A stretch of 7,134 bases of DNA from Deltaproteobacteria bacterium (GCA_017990795.1 JAGNNG010000091.1:1-7134), one strand, 5' to 3'. Numbered from the stretch's first letter, positions 1 through 6,055 are shown. Numbers and translations are program-made. The notes: generated by a model not told the origin, from the letters alone.

Positions 1-80
1 GACTGACCTTTGCGACTGGCAAGCTGCTGGGCTTCCACCAGCGCTTCTCGTGTCTTGACGGTGAACTTATCAGCGCGCAT
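1..80 (-). CDS. clpB: ATP-dependent chaperone ClpB, N-terminal fragment (runs off the left edge)
   Basis: The minus strand from 80 down to 1 reads MRADKFTVKTREALVEAQQL and continues ASRKGQ before the window ends. This is the first helix of the Clp N-terminal (repeat) domain. The MR-x-D-KFT-x-K-x-x-EAL-x-x-AQ-x-LA pattern is typical of ClpB and unlike ClpA or ClpC starts. ClpB is a cytoplasmic hexameric AAA+ disaggregase that works with DnaK to rescue aggregated proteins after heat stress. The start is well fixed: an ATG at 80-78 is preceded by AAGGAG ten bases upstream. Only 26 of roughly 850-870 codons are present, so the AAA+ modules cannot be checked. The call rests on a short but characteristic stretch. 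Confidence 0.82.
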   Translation of the reverse strand, partial: MRADKFTVKTREALVEAQQLASRKGQ

Positions 81-426
81 GTGCTCTGGGCTCCTTCACA
101 AGCAGGTGGGTTGGCGACTCATAGCCAGCGAGCTGGCCCCTGCGCATTTTCTTGCAGGCAAATCGCGTCTCTATCACCGACATAACCATGCAGCTCGACG
201 TGGCAAGGCCTGGCGAAAATAACAACACGACTTATCGCGCGCGGAAATTCCATCGCTCTCATCTACCCCCGGGGCGCTTGTAGCCAAGCACAGACCTCCG
301 CGCGCGCCCTGGCTCCCAACCAATTAGGAGTCATGGGCCTGTCCCCAATGTAGATCGAATGTACTGCGAATCCGGCGGCGGAACGGTGGTCTATTTTCGT
401 CGAGGGAACTGGCCCGGGAGCAACAG
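81..426. other. Gene-free region upstream of clpB
   Basis: This 346-bp stretch separates clpB from the end of the upstream minus-strand gene. I find no convincing coding frame. It holds the clpB ribosome binding site (91-96), a 14-bp palindrome with 6-bp arms GCCAGC/GCTGGC (124-137), and an imperfect stem GGCTCC/GGAGTC at 311-316/327-332. The clpB promoter should lie here. A weak minus-strand TGTTATTTT extended -10-like match near 215-225 has no convincing -35, and I saw no clear heat-shock sigma (sigma32-type) or CIRCE element. No intrinsic terminator is visible for the gene ending at 427. Confidence 0.5.
91..96 (-). promoter_or_regulatory. Shine-Dalgarno site of clpB
   Basis: On the minus strand AAGGAG lies 10 nt upstream of the clpB ATG (80-78). 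It is the strongest ribosome binding site in the window and decides the clpB start. Several other genes here lack such a site. Confidence 0.75.
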
Positions 427-1359
427 CTAATGCGTCTGCGGCAGCGCTAACACGGCGCTTTTTAACGACTGAATGAGCGCTTCGGACCGGGGCTCCTGCT
501 GCTGCAGCTGCGTCAGCTCGGCAAGTGCTTGTCGGCGGTCACGCGCTGCCAGCGCCTGCACCAAGCGCTGCACCGTCGCCTGAGAGGCGCTCGACAACGG
601 ACCTGCATGCTCGGTAACCGAGGACGATGAGCTATTCGCAGTCGGGGTCTGCAGCAGCCACCAGCCACCGACACAAAGCACCAGAGCCAGACTGCCCCCA
701 AGCAATCCCATCCCGAGGCTGTACCACCACGAATCAGGCGTGCTGCGACTAGACTCATCCCCACGACCTCTAGCCCGGTGTGACACGACGGCCTGCGTCT
801 GCACAAACGGAGGCGTCAGGTGGATCGCTTCGGTCGGCTCTGAAAAAGCCGCCACTCTTGACTGGGCCCCTTGAAAAACCCGCGTCTCCTGCCCGGCTGC
901 GTTATTTGCACTTACATCGGGTCCGGCAAGCGGGGGCGGAGCGGTACCGGTCGGCAGGGTCAAAGAAGCCAGGTGCATCGTCGGATAGGAGGCAAGTGGC
1001 GGCGGCCAATCTCCGGCGTGTAGTGCGGGCTGAGTAGTCTGCGCCGCGCTTGGCTCAGTCGAATCGGTCACGCTCGGTGGCAGCTCTTCATCCAGCGCTG
1101 CGGCCCAGGCCTCATCGATTGCAGACTCAAGATCCAAGACCGGTGCGGCTGTCGGTAGCGGGGTAATTCGCTCAATGCCCAGCGCCGAGGCCGCCTGATC
1201 AGCCAAAAAGCCAACTGAAGGTTCGGCAGTCAGCGAGGCTGCTGCGTCTGCTGGCCGCAAAGGAAACGCGCGCGCAAACTCCCGCGCAAACGGCGAGCTG
1301 GTCTCACTGGAAGTTGCCGAAGCCTCATTTTCCGTCGGTACGGAGCGGGTCTTGCTCAT
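427..1359 (-). CDS. Hypothetical single-pass membrane protein with long disordered cytoplasmic region
   Basis: This 310-residue protein is not one I recognise. Residues 1-210 are rich in Ala, Ser, Pro and Thr with few hydrophobic runs, so probably disordered. There is an acidic patch around 74-95 (LDLESAIDEAWAAALDEE). Residues 211-236 form one hydrophobic, Trp-flanked segment (WWYSLGMGLLGGSLALVLCVGGWW), a clear transmembrane helix preceded by a basic cluster (RARGRG, 195-200). After a Ser-rich linker, residues 256-305 look helical and amphipathic (VQRLVQALAARDRRQALAELTQLQQQ), resembling a small TPR-like repeat. The positive-inside rule puts the long N-terminal part in the cytoplasm and the helical tail outside. 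The start ATG at 1359 has GAGG five bases upstream. It is divergent from the gene at 1704. Confidence 0.72.
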   Translation of the reverse strand: MSKTRSVPTENEASATSSETSSPFAREFARAFPLRPADAAASLTAEPSVGFLADQAASALGIERITPLPTAAPVLDLESAIDEAWAAALDEELPPSVTDSTEPSAAQTTQPALHAGDWPPPLASYPTMHLASLTLPTGTAPPPLAGPDVSANNAAGQETRVFQGAQSRVAAFSEPTEAIHLTPPFVQTQAVVSHRARGRGDESSRSTPDSWWYSLGMGLLGGSLALVLCVGGWWLLQTPTANSSSSSVTEHAGPLSSASQATVQRLVQALAARDRRQALAELTQLQQQEPRSEALIQSLKSAVLALPQTH

Positions 1360-1364
1360 CGCTG

Positions 1365-1368
1365 CCTC
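1365..1368 (-). promoter_or_regulatory. Ribosome binding site of the 427-1359 gene
   Basis: On the minus strand GAGG ends 5 nt before the ATG at 1359-1357. It supports this start codon over upstream alternatives. Confidence 0.5.
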
Positions 1369-1388
1369 GTGCGTAAATGACTGTGCGT

Positions 1389-1405
1389 GGGCACAAACCG
1401 TGCCC
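1389..1405 (-). repeat. Small hairpin in the leader of the 427-1359 gene
   Basis: Perfect 6-bp arms GGGCAC (1389-1394) and GTGCCC (1400-1405) enclose a 5-nt loop. The hairpin lies 30 nt upstream of the minus-strand start at 1359, so it would be in the 5' leader if transcription begins near the extended -10-like match at 1422-1430. No T-run follows on either strand, so it is not an intrinsic terminator. It could equally be a protein-binding palindrome. Confidence 0.35.
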
Positions 1406-1686
1406 GCCTAGCTCGCCGCGAAAAGTAGCACTGCGAGGCTGGCAATGGCGCACGCCGCGCCAGAAATTCGCCCCACTTTGCCCATCGTATCGGCTTGGCC
1501 AGACGCGCAATGTAGCAGCATCCATGGTCAATTTCGTCCTGCCGCGCCTCTGTGGCGGCGGTCTTTGCCCAGGCCACTAGGCGGCTGCGCGGTCGCTCCT
1601 ACATTGTGTTTTGCGGTGCCAAGTAGCCGCATTGGCGACGAGTGTTCACCATCCAAGAAATCCGTGTTTGGGCGATACCGGGTGCG

Positions 1687-1695
1687 TGATAGCCT
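1687..1695 (+). promoter_or_regulatory. Possible extended -10 promoter for the 1704 gene
   Basis: TGATAGCCT fits the extended -10 pattern TGnTAnnnT. A partial -35 (TTGGGC, 1668-1673) sits 16 bp upstream of the hexamer at 1690-1695. Transcription would begin about at the tandem GTG codons at 1701-1706, giving a leaderless or nearly leaderless message. This agrees with the lack of a Shine-Dalgarno site. Confidence 0.4.
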
Positions 1696-1703
1696 ATGCT
1701 GTG

Positions 1704-2888
1704 GTGTCAAAGCGTCCGCCGCTCCTTGGGTACAACCACAACGTCCGTCACCTTGGACGTTTGTTCCACGTTCAGACAGAAGACTCTGGGCTGTCTCGAC
1801 TGTGGATCACTACGCATCTCTTCTATGAAGGGACAATCCTGGCCACTGCGCGCTGCTCATACGGCGCAGAGGACCCGGATGAAGTCGTCCAAAAGAAGAT
1901 GCAAAACCAGCACAAGACCATGCTGAAAAAGCTGCGCGATGGCGCCTTTGACAGCTTGCCAGAGGTCTCGGGGCAGCCACGGGCCAGCTCGAGCGCCAGT
2001 GCTGGACATCGCGCGCTGAGTCCGGATGCCAGTGCTGGACATCGCGCAGCAGCGACCTCGGCCAGCCACGCGGCAGTTCCTAAGGAAACCGCCGCTGATG
2101 CACCGGAAGAGACCCTGCGCTGGATGGCCCCAGGAAAAGCCAAGCCACCGGCAGTGCCGCCACCACCGCCACCTCCACGGGCCAGCGCAGAGCACGCGGA
2201 GAGCGCAGCTGCACGATCACGCGGAGTCGCCTCGGGAATGATCGATACCGCGGCAGCTCGTCCGGTCACAGTTGTGCCCCCAGCCGCTGTCATCCCGCCG
2301 GGCCTGGCTACGCCGCTGCATAAAGGTGCCGCGATCCTCGAGTTCGAGGCTGATCTTCCAGAAGATGAGGAGGATCTAGCCCCAGCCATGACGATCGAGG
2401 CGGACGAGCCCGATGTGCGCGAGATCGAGACGGAAGTGCTTAGCTCGGCAACGCCACTGCCGGAGGCTCGACCCCTCGCCTCACTGCGAGACTCGCTGAT
2501 GCCCGCCCAGCTGCTGGGGTCGATGGGCAAGGTTCCGGCGCTGCCTACGACAGCCAAAGGGCCAAGTCCTGCCTCTGCAACACCGCTGATTCAAGCACCA
2601 CCGATCGCCAGCGGTGTCGTCGCTCGTCCCCCAGATCCTCGCCTGCCGCAGCCCGCAATCTTGCGCGCACGTCCGACGGCAGAAGGCGTGTCGCTGCAGC
2701 GCCCTGCCCTGGCCACTGTTGCCAAGCCGCTGGATCCGTTACGCACCACCTCACCGCGACTACGACCGACCAAGCCAGCTCCACTGGCAATCGCGGTGCC
2801 GCTGGTTCCAGTGCCGCAGGCGCCTACGGACGAGCGCAGTCTCGACTCTGTACTGCTGGCTTACCTGGCCCGCGACGTTCGCCGCTAG
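1704..2888 (+). CDS. Conserved hypothetical protein, myxobacterial LGYNxNVxxxGRxFHVQTEDSG family
   Basis: With a GTG start at 1704 the protein is 394 residues. Residues 1-85 form the only clearly ordered domain: MSKRPPLLGYNHNVRHLGRL, then FHVQTEDSGL, then ITTHLFYEGTILATARCSY, then a charged helix ending QHKTMLKKLRDGAFDSL. I recall this arrangement from uncharacterised myxobacterial proteins; no biochemical role is known to me. Residues 90-375 are Pro/Ala/Ser-rich and probably disordered, with a run of seven prolines near 152-158, an acidic stretch near 212-246, and an 11-residue tandem repeat. The C-terminus (DERSLDSVLLAYLARD) is a short predicted helix that I believe recurs in this family. 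The frame stays open upstream to a TTG at 1611, but the conserved part starts just after 1704. GTG at 1701 or 1686 are alternatives. No Shine-Dalgarno is visible. Confidence 0.75.
   Translation: MSKRPPLLGYNHNVRHLGRLFHVQTEDSGLSRLWITTHLFYEGTILATARCSYGAEDPDEVVQKKMQNQHKTMLKKLRDGAFDSLPEVSGQPRASSSASAGHRALSPDASAGHRAAATSASHAAVPKETAADAPEETLRWMAPGKAKPPAVPPPPPPPRASAEHAESAAARSRGVASGMIDTAAARPVTVVPPAAVIPPGLATPLHKGAAILEFEADLPEDEEDLAPAMTIEADEPDVREIETEVLSSATPLPEARPLASLRDSLMPAQLLGSMGKVPALPTTAKGPSPASATPLIQAPPIASGVVARPPDPRLPQPAILRARPTAEGVSLQRPALATVAKPLDPLRTTSPRLRPTKPAPLAIAVPLVPVPQAPTDERSLDSVLLAYLARDVRR
1995..2047 (+). repeat. In-frame 33-bp tandem repeat
   Basis: A 20-bp sequence, GCCAGTGCTGGACATCGCGC, occurs exactly at 1995-2014 and again at 2028-2047, a period of 33 bp or 11 codons. 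It encodes ASAGHRA twice inside the disordered linker of the 1704-2888 protein. The reading frame is kept, so copy number could change by slippage without breaking the gene. Confidence 0.8.
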
Positions 2889-2907
2889 CCACCCTTGCTG
2901 GCTGCGC

Positions 2908-2913
2908 TATCCT
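2908..2913 (+). promoter_or_regulatory. Possible -10 element for the glutaredoxin gene
   Basis: TATCCT matches four of six bases of the sigma70 -10 consensus and ends 7 nt before the ATG at 2921. No clear -35 was found at 16-18 bp. If real, the message would start about at the ATG. The gene may instead be read through from 1704-2888, which ends 32 bp upstream. Confidence 0.3.
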
Positions 2914-2920
2914 GGCCGGT

Positions 2921-3187
2921 ATGGCCCACGTTGAAATCTTCACCACTCGACTCTGCCCGTACTGCATCCGCGCCAAGTCGCTGCTAAAAAGCAAAGGGGT
3001 CGTCTATCACGAGGTCGACGTCACCGGGAATGCCGCCGCTCGCGAGCAGCTGGCAACCCGCACCGGACGCCGCACCGTGCCGCAGATCTTTATCAACGGC
3101 CGCTCCGTCGGTGGCTTCGACGATATTGCAGAGTTAAATGAGGACGGGATCCTAGACAAGATGCTGGCAGAACCAAGCCAGCCATAA
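2921..3187 (+). CDS. grxC: Glutaredoxin 3 (GrxC-type, dithiol)
   Basis: This 88-residue protein has the standard length and layout of a class I glutaredoxin. It starts with the first beta strand (MAHVEIFTT), followed by the dithiol active site CPYC at residues 12-15, the cis-proline motif TVPQIFI at 52-58 (Pro54), and the glutathione-binding GGFDD at 64-68. It would use glutathione to reduce protein disulfides and mixed disulfides in the cytoplasm, and may supply electrons to enzymes such as ribonucleotide reductase. The gene begins 32 bp after the 1704-2888 gene on the same strand, so co-transcription is possible. It converges on the desaturase with 24 bp between the stops. There is no clear Shine-Dalgarno before the ATG. 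All catalytic residues are present. Confidence 0.93.
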   Translation: MAHVEIFTTRLCPYCIRAKSLLKSKGVVYHEVDVTGNAAAREQLATRTGRRTVPQIFINGRSVGGFDDIAELNEDGILDKMLAEPSQP

Positions 3188-3211
3188 GCAGATGCTGCGT
3201 CGCGGGAACAG

Positions 3212-4174
3212 CTAGAGCGAGACGTTTACTGGGGGATTCAGCGTCGCGGCCTCAAGCCCTTCTTCAAGCTGCTTGGGTAGGTTTGGTAGCAGCGCTTCTT
3301 TGTTCTCTAGGATGTGCTTGGGCGGCTTGCGCAGGTCCCAGACGATGCCAAACACCGACAGCAGCTTCAGAATGTAGTAGCTGAAGTCGACCTCCCACCA
3401 GAAGAAGCCTTGGTTGGCAGTGCTCTGGTAGTGGTGGTGGTTGTTGTGCCAGCCCTCGCCCATGGTCAGGATCGCCAGCACCCAGTTGTTGCGACTGTCG
3501 TCGGTGGTCTGGTAGCGACGCTTGCCCCACACATGGCTTAGCGAGTTGATGGTGAAGGTGCCGTGCCACAAAAGAACGGTGCTAATCAGCCCGCCCCACA
3601 CGAAAAAGTGCCAGCCGCCCAAAAGGTACAGCAGCCCACCAGCCAGCATCGGCGGAATTAGGAAGTGGTTGTTCAGCCACACTAGCTCTGGGTACTTGGC
3701 GAAGTCTTGGATGCGCGGCCAGTCGGTCGCATCGTACTTGTGACAAAGAATCCAGCCCTGATGAGCCCAGTACAGCCCACGCTGCACCGGCGAGTGGATG
3801 TCACGCGGCTGGTCGCTGTACTTGTGATGCGAGCGGTGATGCGCCGCCCACCACAGCACGCCTTTTTGAATCGACAGCGTGCCGAGCAGAGCCAGCACAA
3901 ACTGAAAGGCGCGGCTGGTCTTGTAGGCGCGGTGCGAAAAATAGCGGTGATAGCCTGCGGTGATGCCAAACATGCGCAGGTAATAAAGGCCGATACACAG
4001 CGCGACATCGACCCAGTTCACCCCCACCCACAAGGCGGCCAGGCAGCCAAGGTGGACGGCGTAATAGGGAATGCTCGCGATCAGTGAAGCCTTGTCGTCG
4101 GCCTGGGGCGCCTGAGCCGAGGACCCCGAGATGATGTCAGCAGAAGGCGATGTTGTGGTCTGCATGCCCTTCAT
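3212..4174 (-). CDS. Membrane fatty-acyl (acyl-CoA delta-9 type) desaturase
   Basis: This 320-residue protein belongs to the membrane fatty acid desaturase family. The three diiron-binding histidine boxes are intact: HRYFSH at 76-81, HHRSHH at 112-117 and HNNHHH at 243-248, plus the family's NSLSHVWG at 210-217. This box spacing is typical of stearoyl-CoA delta-9 type enzymes, which use O2 and electrons from a separate donor to place a cis double bond in an acyl chain. Hydrophobic segments lie near 35-50, 54-74, 89-108, 172-187 and 189-206; the boxes face the cytoplasm. The first 30 residues are polar and poorly conserved in type. Start ATG at 4174 or 4165 (codon 4); neither has a convincing ribosome binding site. 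No cytochrome b5 domain is fused. The gene is divergent from a two-component system, which may control it. Position of the double bond cannot be read from sequence. Confidence 0.93.
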   Translation of the reverse strand: MKGMQTTTSPSADIISGSSAQAPQADDKASLIASIPYYAVHLGCLAALWVGVNWVDVALCIGLYYLRMFGITAGYHRYFSHRAYKTSRAFQFVLALLGTLSIQKGVLWWAAHHRSHHKYSDQPRDIHSPVQRGLYWAHQGWILCHKYDATDWPRIQDFAKYPELVWLNNHFLIPPMLAGGLLYLLGGWHFFVWGGLISTVLLWHGTFTINSLSHVWGKRRYQTTDDSRNNWVLAILTMGEGWHNNHHHYQSTANQGFFWWEVDFSYYILKLLSVFGIVWDLRKPPKHILENKEALLPNLPKQLEEGLEAATLNPPVNVSL

Positions 4175-4187
4175 GCTGGAGCGGCAA

Positions 4188-4215
4188 TGTCACCGTTTTG
4201 TCATGGCGGGGTCAC
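4188..4215 (+). promoter_or_regulatory. Tandem 11-bp-periodic operator resembling a Pho box (OmpR/PhoB-type site)
   Basis: Three direct repeats TGTCAC (4188-4193), TGTCAT (4199-4204) and GGTCAC (4210-4215) start exactly 11 bp apart and share the core GTCA. Half-sites about one helical turn apart, read as 7-bp units with 4-bp spacers, are how PhoB/OmpR-family regulators bind, and the half-sites closely match the Pho-box unit (C/T)TGTCA(T/C). The site lies 14 bp upstream of the desaturase ATG and 150 bp upstream of the histidine kinase. An OmpR/PhoB-type regulator is encoded next door at 5372-6052, so it is the first candidate ligand; PhoB itself is the alternative. Overlap with the weak leftward -35/-10 pair would suggest repression of the desaturase. 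The repeat orientation, with -10-like CATCAT at 4223-4228, would suit rightward activation. Confidence 0.6.
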
Positions 4216-4346
4216 ATTTTCGCATCATCAGGATTTTCTGCTCCGTCGCTCAGGCGCACAGACGTTGGATAACTCGGTAACGGATGCAGTGGTCTTGCTT
4301 GCGCATCCCCGGGCAGCTTCAGCGGTGGCGCGTCTTGCAAGCGGCC

Positions 4347-4355
4347 TGCTAGGCT
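4347..4355 (+). promoter_or_regulatory. Possible extended -10 promoter of the kinase-regulator pair
   Basis: TGCTAGGCT fits TGnTAnnnT and ends 9 nt before the ATG at 4365. No good -35 is present at 16-18 bp, which extended -10 promoters can tolerate. It would yield an almost leaderless message, matching the weak ribosome binding region of this gene. Confidence 0.35.
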
Positions 4356-4364
4356 GACGCAAAC

Positions 4365-5321
4365 ATGGCGAAGTTATATGACCTGCAGCGCCGCAAGCTG
4401 CGTCGGCTGATGATGCTGGTGTCGCTGTTTGCGTTCTTTCCAAGCGCGCTCCTGCTGACGGTGGGCGTCTTGATTTTGGTCTTGGGTCACGCGACCAAAG
4501 ATGTGGTCTTCGGTGTCATGACGCTGGGGCTGACAGCGACGCTGGTCGGCGGTGTTGCCGCAACCGTGATCTACGTCCGGCGCGAGTCAAGCGTGGCCCA
4601 GCTGCAGACCGAGTTTGTAAACAAGGTCTCGCATGATCTGCGCACGCCGCTGACCAGCATCCGCCTGTTTGTCGAGATGCTGCAGAGCGGTCGCCTGCGC
4701 GATCCCGAAAAAATCCAGCAAGCGCTCGACACCTTGGCCGGCGAGACCACGCGGCTGTCGGCGATGATTGACCGGCTACTCGGCTGGGCACGTATCGAGG
4801 CTGGCAAGCGCATCTACCGGCTGGAGCTCGAATCGCCACGCACCGTTGTCGAGACCGCACTGCGAGCCTTTGAGCCGCAGCTGCTTACCGCCACCGATGT
4901 GAAGCTAACGACCCATATTCAGGACGACCTGCCGCAGGTGCGAGTGGACTTGCCGGCGCTTAGCGAGGCGGTCCTCAACTTGCTGCAGAACGCGTTTCAC
5001 TACACCGGCCCGCACAAAGTCATCGGTGTGCGCTGCGTGCGTCGGGGTCAGCAGGTGGCGATCTCGGTCACCGATAACGGCCCCGGCATTCCCAAGCACG
5101 AGCACCGACGAATCTTTGAGAAGTTTTATCGCCTCACGCGGGACGATCTGCCCCTGCAGCCGCAAGGTACGGGCCTGGGGCTCTCGATGGTCTATCACAT
5201 TGTCGGCGCGCACGACGGCATGGCCACCGTCGAGAGCGAGCTAGGTCAAGGCGCCACATTTACGATCTCTCTGCCCGCGGTGCTGCCGGATTCGGCGCAG
5301 GCGCAGCCGCTTCAGAAATAA
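4365..5321 (+). CDS. Membrane-bound sensor histidine kinase without a separate sensor domain
   Basis: This 318-residue kinase has a basic N-terminus (residues 1-15), two transmembrane helices at about 16-41 and 47-70 joined by only some five residues, a short linker, then the HisKA dimerisation domain and HATPase_c domain. The phosphorylated His90 sits in SHDLRTPL (89-96). ATP-binding motifs are all present: N box LLQNAFHY (206-213), G1 DNGPG (237-241), F box FEKFY (251-255) and G2 GTGLGL (268-273). It should autophosphorylate and pass the phosphate to the regulator at 5372-6052, 50 bp downstream. There is no periplasmic, PAS, GAF or clear HAMP domain, so the signal is probably sensed in or at the membrane or through a partner protein. 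Divergent placement from a desaturase suggests the signal may be membrane lipid state; that is inference. The start ATG has no good Shine-Dalgarno. Confidence 0.93.
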   Translation: MAKLYDLQRRKLRRLMMLVSLFAFFPSALLLTVGVLILVLGHATKDVVFGVMTLGLTATLVGGVAATVIYVRRESSVAQLQTEFVNKVSHDLRTPLTSIRLFVEMLQSGRLRDPEKIQQALDTLAGETTRLSAMIDRLLGWARIEAGKRIYRLELESPRTVVETALRAFEPQLLTATDVKLTTHIQDDLPQVRVDLPALSEAVLNLLQNAFHYTGPHKVIGVRCVRRGQQVAISVTDNGPGIPKHEHRRIFEKFYRLTRDDLPLQPQGTGLGLSMVYHIVGAHDGMATVESELGQGATFTISLPAVLPDSAQAQPLQK

Positions 5322-5371
5322 CTCGGTCCGGCTGCTGAATCGGCCCGGCTCAATCAGAACGTGTAAAAGAC

Positions 5372-6052
5372 ATGCCGCCAGAAACGCTGCTTATCGTTGA
5401 AGACGACCCCGCCATTCGCAAAGCGCTGCAGATGAACCTGCACCTTGAAGGCTACCGCGTCCTGTGTGCCGAAGACGGTGAAGAGGGCCGCCGCTTGTGC
5501 CTGCATGACTCGCCGGACCTGATGCTGATCGACCTGATGTTGCCGCGACTATCCGGCATCGACCTGATCCGCGAGCTGCGCGCCAGCGATGTCGAGTGTC
5601 CAATGCTGGTGCTGTCGGCCAAGGATCAGGAAGCGGACAAGGTGCTAGCGCTCTCGATCGGAGCCGACGACTACATCACAAAGCCCTTTGGCCTGGCCGA
5701 GCTACTGGCGCGGGTGCGAGCGGCGCTGCGACGGGGGCGACAGCAGCGGCTGAAGACCCAAAAGACCCAGAGCAAGCGCGTCGCGCTCGACATTGCCGGG
5801 CGGCGGGTGCTGGTCGATGGCCAGCCGATCGAGACCACGGCCAAGGAGTTTGATCTGCTGCGCCTACTCTCGCAGCATCCCGGTCAGGTGCTGACCCGAG
5901 AGCAGATCATGGAGCGCATCTGGGGCGAGCACTTTACCCTGCGCACCATCGACAACTTCATCGCCCGCCTGCGCGGCAAGATCGAGCTCAATCCCGACGC
6001 GCCCCTGCACCTAGAGACCGTGCGCGGTGTGGGATATCGCTATAATCCCTAG
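5372..6052 (+). CDS. OmpR/PhoB-family DNA-binding response regulator
   Basis: This 226-residue protein is the usual length for the family. The receiver domain (about 4-120) has the acidic pocket EDD (10-12), phosphoacceptor Asp54 in LIDLMLP, the switch Ser82 and the conserved Lys104-Pro105. A linker of about 15 residues rich in Arg, Lys and Gln leads to a winged-helix domain (about 136-226) with the family's TAKEFDLLRLL (156-166), the predicted recognition helix RTIDNFIARLRGKIE (191-205) and the closing hairpin VRGVGYRY. It would be phosphorylated by the kinase encoded just upstream and bind direct-repeat DNA as a dimer. The 4188-4215 repeat is the best candidate target in the window. Gene order kinase-then-regulator is the less common one. 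No strong ribosome binding site precedes the ATG, so translation may depend on the upstream gene. Its stop lies 3 bp from the convergent plsC stop. Confidence 0.95.
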   Translation: MPPETLLIVEDDPAIRKALQMNLHLEGYRVLCAEDGEEGRRLCLHDSPDLMLIDLMLPRLSGIDLIRELRASDVECPMLVLSAKDQEADKVLALSIGADDYITKPFGLAELLARVRAALRRGRQQRLKTQKTQSKRVALDIAGRRVLVDGQPIETTAKEFDLLRLLSQHPGQVLTREQIMERIWGEHFTLRTIDNFIARLRGKIELNPDAPLHLETVRGVGYRYNP

Positions 6053-6055
6053 TCT

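Larger units (their letters stand above)
1360..1703. other. Divergent intergenic region
   Basis: This 344-bp region lies between the minus-strand gene starting at 1359 and the plus-strand gene starting near 1704. No open frame in it looks real; the frames present shift freely and carry no family motif. It holds a small hairpin at 1389-1405, an extended -10-like match at 1687-1695 for the rightward gene, and a minus-strand TGCTACTTT (1422-1430) that could be an extended -10 for the leftward gene but lacks a good -35. Confidence 0.5.
4175..4364. other. Shared divergent regulatory region of desaturase and two-component system
   Basis: These 190 bp lie between the start of the desaturase (leftward) and the start of the histidine kinase (rightward). 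They hold a three-unit 11-bp-periodic operator next to the desaturase and an extended -10-like match just before the kinase. A weak leftward promoter may overlap the operator: -35-like GTGACC (plus coordinates 4210-4215) and -10-like GACATT (4186-4191), spacer 18 bp. The rest (about 4222-4340) shows no clear site. Confidence 0.55.

Noticed and set aside
10..222. Open frame on the plus strand with a TTG start
   Set aside because: It overlaps the well-supported clpB start and ribosome binding site on the opposite strand and shows no family motif.
333..353. Six-codon plus-strand frame MGLSPM after AGGAG
   Set aside because: The AGGAG is only 2 nt from the ATG, too close for normal initiation, and the peptide is too short to judge.
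1611..1703. Upstream extension of the 1704 gene to a TTG
   Set aside because: The extra 31 residues lack the family pattern, there is no ribosome binding site, and a likely extended -10 lies inside this stretch.
1445..1828. 127-codon plus-strand frame overlapping the divergent intergenic region
   Set aside because: It overlaps the start of the better supported 1704-2888 gene in another frame, and its composition shows no domain.
1823..2557. 244-codon minus-strand frame rich in Gly, Ala and Ser
   Set aside because: It is a shadow of the Pro/Ala-rich plus-strand gene; GC-rich third positions keep the opposite frame open.
2887..2903. Stem AGCCA/TGGCT as terminator of the 1704 gene
   Set aside because: Only 5 bp with a 7-nt loop and no T-run; it also abuts the putative -10 of the glutaredoxin gene.
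3707..4087. 126-codon plus-strand frame inside the desaturase
   Set aside because: It is antisense to the intact histidine-box region of the desaturase and has no recognisable motif.
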